Shown here one piece after another: positions 6,834 to 8,965 of a DNA stretch of 8,965 nt. Below the pieces are notes generated by a model. The model saw only the letters and a program-made list of their open reading frames with translations. It was not told where the DNA came from and searched no databases. The translations under genes and the position numbers were made by a program. The DNA is from Phycisphaerales bacterium (lineage in GTDB: Bacteria > Planctomycetota > Phycisphaerae > Phycisphaerales > SM1A02): positions 1 through 8,965 of the forward strand of contig SLJD01000157.1 in the NCBI GenBank assembly GCA_007135295.1, written 5' to 3'. Position 1 is the first letter of the stretch. Every line of letters starts with the position of its first letter.

Positions 6834-7493
6834 ATGGCCCGGTTTATTTTTCCCAAGTGGACGAATGCGCTGGTGCCGGCGCTCGGTCTGGCCGGCGTCG
6901 TTGTGCCGTTCTACATCATTTATGTGGTGGCGTACGGCTTCAGCCCGGACACGACGCACGCGGGCTACCAGCCGCCGCAGCCGGTCCCCTTCAGTCATGC
7001 GGTCCATGCCGGCGAACTGGGCATGGATTGCCGGTACTGTCACACGACCGTCGAGCACGCCGCCCACGCCGCCATTCCGCCGACGCAGTCGTGCATGAAC
7101 TGTCACACGCAGGTCGTCCCGGATCTCGAGACGCTTGACCCGCTCTGGGACAGTTATGAAACGGGCGAGCCGGTCGAATGGATCCGCGTTCACGACCTGC
7201 CGGACTATGCGTATTTCGACCACTCGGCTCACGTCAATCGCGGCGTGAGTTGCATCGAATGTCACGGCCGGGTCGACCGGATGGAAGTTGTGCACCGGCA
7301 GGAGTCGCTGAGCATGCACTGGTGTCTCGATTGTCACCGTGATCCGGATCCGCGGCTGCGTGAAGTCGAGCATGTCACGGATATGGACTGGGGGTTGGAC
7401 AAGACGCCGGAAGAGCGGCTGTCAATCGGTGAGGAACTTCGCAAGCTCAATCACATCAACCCCTCGCAGGACTGCTCGGCATGTCATCGATGA
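6834..7493 (+). CDS. actA: ActA, pentaheme cytochrome c subunit of alternative complex III
   Basis: This 219-residue protein has one N-terminal membrane anchor (about 12-34, LVPALGLAGVVVPFYIIYVV) and five CXXCH haem c sites: C66-H70, C87-H91, C140-H144, C164-H168 and C214-H218. Family signatures of ActA are clear: PVPFSHAVHAGELGMDCRYCH, PPTQSCMNCH, the YFDHSAHVNRGVSCIECHGR segment, and MHWCLDCHRDP. ActA passes electrons from quinol oxidation to downstream cytochromes or an oxidase on the outer face of the cytoplasmic membrane. Haem attachment outside the membrane fits the uncleaved anchor. The start is supported by AGGA four bases upstream and by a good promoter. It is the first gene of the operon; actB begins within its last codons. 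Five-haem membrane-anchored cytochromes also occur in other quinol-oxidising modules, but the following actB makes this assignment secure. Confidence 0.92.
   Translation: MARFIFPKWTNALVPALGLAGVVVPFYIIYVVAYGFSPDTTHAGYQPPQPVPFSHAVHAGELGMDCRYCHTTVEHAAHAAIPPTQSCMNCHTQVVPDLETLDPLWDSYETGEPVEWIRVHDLPDYAYFDHSAHVNRGVSCIECHGRVDRMEVVHRQESLSMHWCLDCHRDPDPRLREVEHVTDMDWGLDKTPEERLSIGEELRKLNHINPSQDCSACHR
7468..7471 (+). promoter_or_regulatory. Shine-Dalgarno AGGA for actB
   Basis: AGGA lies nine bases before the ATG at 7481 and 18 before the alternative in-frame ATG at 7490, so it favours 7481. The 7490 ATG would give the classical ATGA four-base overlap with the actA stop but has no ribosome binding site of its own at a normal distance. 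Confidence 0.5.
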
Positions 7494-8965
7494 ACACGCG
7501 AAATAGTCGCGGCCAGGCGTACTGGCGCAGTCTCGAGGAATTCGCCGACACCCCCGAGTTCCGCGAGGCGATGTACCGCGAGTTCCCGTCGGGGGCGACG
7601 GAAATGCTCGATGGGACGCAGCGCCGCAGCTTTCTCAAGGTCATGGGCGCTTCGCTCGCTCTCGCGGGGCTGACGCTGACCGGCTGCCGCCGCTGGCCGG
7701 AACAGAAAATCGTCCCCCACGCCAGCCGCCCCCTCGACCGGACGCCCGGCGTGCCGGTCAAGTACGCGAGCAACTTCGAACGCGCCGGCGTCGGGCACGG
7801 CGTGCTCGTCACGAGCTATGACGGCCGGCCGATCAAGGTGGACGGCAACCCGGATCACCCGGCGACGGGCGGGGGAAGCGACGCGCAGCTTCAGGCGAGC
7901 ATCCTCGATCTGTACGACCCTGACCGCAGCCGCCGCGTTCTGCGGAACGGCGAGCCGTCGCAGTGGCAGGCGTTCGCTGACTGGGCCGCCGATCATTTCG
8001 CTGAATACCGCAACCGCGACGGCCAGGGCCTGGCCGTCCTCGCCGAAGCGTCCGGCTCGCCAAGTCGTCGCGCGATGAAGCAGCGGTATGAAGAGGTGTT
8101 CCCCGCCGGATCGTGGCACGAATACGAGCCTCTGAATAACGATCAGTCGCTTCGCGGCAGTGAGCTGGCGTTCGGCGCCCCGCACCGGGCGCACTACCGG
8201 CCCGAGCGGGCGAAGGTGATCGTCTCGCTTGATGCGGACTTCCTGCTGGAGCATCCGGACATGGTGCGGCTGACGCGCGGCCTTGCCGAGGCCCGCCGCG
8301 TCGATACGCCTGATGACGAGCCCTGCCGGCTTTACAGTTTCGAAAGCGCTCTCTCACTGACCGGAAGCAACGCCGATCACCGTGCCCCGGTCCAAAGCCG
8401 CGACATCGCGGTGATCGCGGCCCGGCTCGCCCGGCAGTTTGCTGGCGTGACCGGTTCGGCGGACCTCGACGCCCTGGCCGATCGCGAGATCGACACCACC
8501 ATCGACCGTGACGAGTTCGACCGGATCTTGAATCAGTTGGCTGACGACCTTGATGCCCATCGCGGCGAGTCGATCGTCATGGCCGGCCCGCGCCAGCCGG
8601 CGGAAGTGCACCTGCTCGTCCATCTGCTCAACGACGCGCTGGGCAATCATGGCGAGACGATCGAGTTCACCCGGCATGACGAGGAGACCGGCCATCTCGA
8701 CAGCCTGCAGCAACTGGTCGACGATCTGAACAACGGCCGGGTCGACACGCTCGTGATCGTCGGCGGCAACCCGGCGTACAACGCTCCGCATGACCTCGAC
8801 TTCGTGGCGGCGATGGAGCATGCTGGCGAGGTCATCCATCTGAGCGACTACGTCGACGAGACGTCGGAGCGGGCGAGCTGGCACGTCAACCGCGCCCATT
8901 CCCTCGAAGCGTGGGGTGACGTTACCGCTTATGACGGGACGAGCGGCATCACCCAGCCGGCGGTC
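7481..8965 (+). CDS. actB: ActB, Tat-variant MopB-like / Fe-S subunit of alternative complex III (3' end outside window)
   Basis: An open frame runs without a stop from 7481 to the right edge, giving the first 495 residues. ActB proteins are usually about 1000 residues, so roughly half is missing. The N-terminus is the extended Tat leader of this family: YWRSLEEFADTPEFR (14-28), then the twin arginines R48-R49 in RRSFLK, a hydrophobic stretch, and LTGC (66-69), which resembles a lipobox with C69. Next comes the conserved WPEQKIVPH and a MopB-like (molybdopterin oxidoreductase) fold, including YDGRPIKVDGNPDHP (about 111-125) and, near the edge, WHVNRAHSLEAWGD. Only two cysteines occur, C69 and C282, so no cysteine cluster site is visible here. 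The ferredoxin-like Fe-S domain should follow in the unseen half. In the solved Flavobacterium complex the MopB-like part carries no molybdenum cofactor. It overlaps actA by 13 bases, so it is co-transcribed. ActC to ActF are expected further right. Confidence 0.9.
   Translation, partial: MSSMNTRNSRGQAYWRSLEEFADTPEFREAMYREFPSGATEMLDGTQRRSFLKVMGASLALAGLTLTGCRRWPEQKIVPHASRPLDRTPGVPVKYASNFERAGVGHGVLVTSYDGRPIKVDGNPDHPATGGGSDAQLQASILDLYDPDRSRRVLRNGEPSQWQAFADWAADHFAEYRNRDGQGLAVLAEASGSPSRRAMKQRYEEVFPAGSWHEYEPLNNDQSLRGSELAFGAPHRAHYRPERAKVIVSLDADFLLEHPDMVRLTRGLAEARRVDTPDDEPCRLYSFESALSLTGSNADHRAPVQSRDIAVIAARLARQFAGVTGSADLDALADREIDTTIDRDEFDRILNQLADDLDAHRGESIVMAGPRQPAEVHLLVHLLNDALGNHGETIEFTRHDEETGHLDSLQQLVDDLNNGRVDTLVIVGGNPAYNAPHDLDFVAAMEHAGEVIHLSDYVDETSERASWHVNRAHSLEAWGDVTAYDGTSGITQPAV

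Noticed and set aside
6732..7373. 213-codon minus-strand frame across the act promoter and actA
   Set aside because: It overlaps a pentaheme cytochrome with five intact haem motifs on the other strand. It has no homology I recognise and is best explained as a shadow.
7484..8254. 256-codon open frame antisense to actB
   Set aside because: It is a shadow of actB, which carries a clear Tat leader and family motifs. The antisense peptide is low-complexity Arg/Ala/Val without a recognisable domain.
1..8965. CRISPR array, insertion sequence, defence island or phage genes
   Set aside because: No regularly spaced repeats, transposase, integrase or terminal inverted repeats were seen. Apart from the intergenic gaps the window is filled by known metabolic genes, so I do not claim a new system.

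Overview
The window is a high-G+C bacterial chromosomal segment carrying ordinary housekeeping and accessory metabolism. I see no mobile element, CRISPR array, tRNA or rRNA. It holds three transcription blocks: an M3 oligopeptidase gene, a two-gene trehalose operon, and the start of an alternative complex III (ACIII) respiratory operon. The style of the ACIII genes (pentaheme ActA, then an ActB with the extended Tat leader) and the high G+C recall Planctomycetota, perhaps Phycisphaerae-like. That placement is from family resemblance only. ACIII also occurs in Bacteroidota, Verrucomicrobiota, Myxococcota and other phyla, so it is tentative.

Layout. Positions 1-445 hold no gene I can support. 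They contain a convincing rho-independent terminator (246-280), which probably ends a transcript entering from the left, and the leader of the next gene. Positions 446-2275 (+) encode a complete PepF/M3-family oligoendopeptidase. Positions 2276-2491 separate two convergent genes and hold a REP-like palindrome plus two further hairpins. Positions 6462-2492 (-) form a tight operon: otsA (trehalose-6-phosphate synthase), then, through a 4-base stop/start overlap and a TTG start, a gene encoding a fusion of trehalose-6-phosphate phosphatase (OtsB) with a complete GH15 glucoamylase/trehalase-type domain. Positions 6463-6833 are a divergent promoter region with an extended -10 for otsA and a perfect -35 with 17-base spacing for actA. 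Positions 6834-7493 (+) encode ActA, and 7481 to the window end (+) encode the first 495 residues of ActB, which overlaps actA by 13 bases.

How the genes work together. OtsA makes trehalose 6-phosphate from UDP-glucose and glucose 6-phosphate, and the OtsB domain dephosphorylates it to trehalose. The fused GH15 domain could hydrolyse trehalose (GH15 trehalases are known in mycobacteria) or a related alpha-glucoside, so one operon may hold both synthesis and turnover. ActA and ActB are the electron-carrier and iron-sulfur/MopB-like subunits of a quinol-oxidising complex, whose remaining subunits should lie beyond the right edge. The most interesting observation is the OtsB-GH15 fusion. The apparent leaderless start of otsA and the cofactor-poor start of ActB are secondary.
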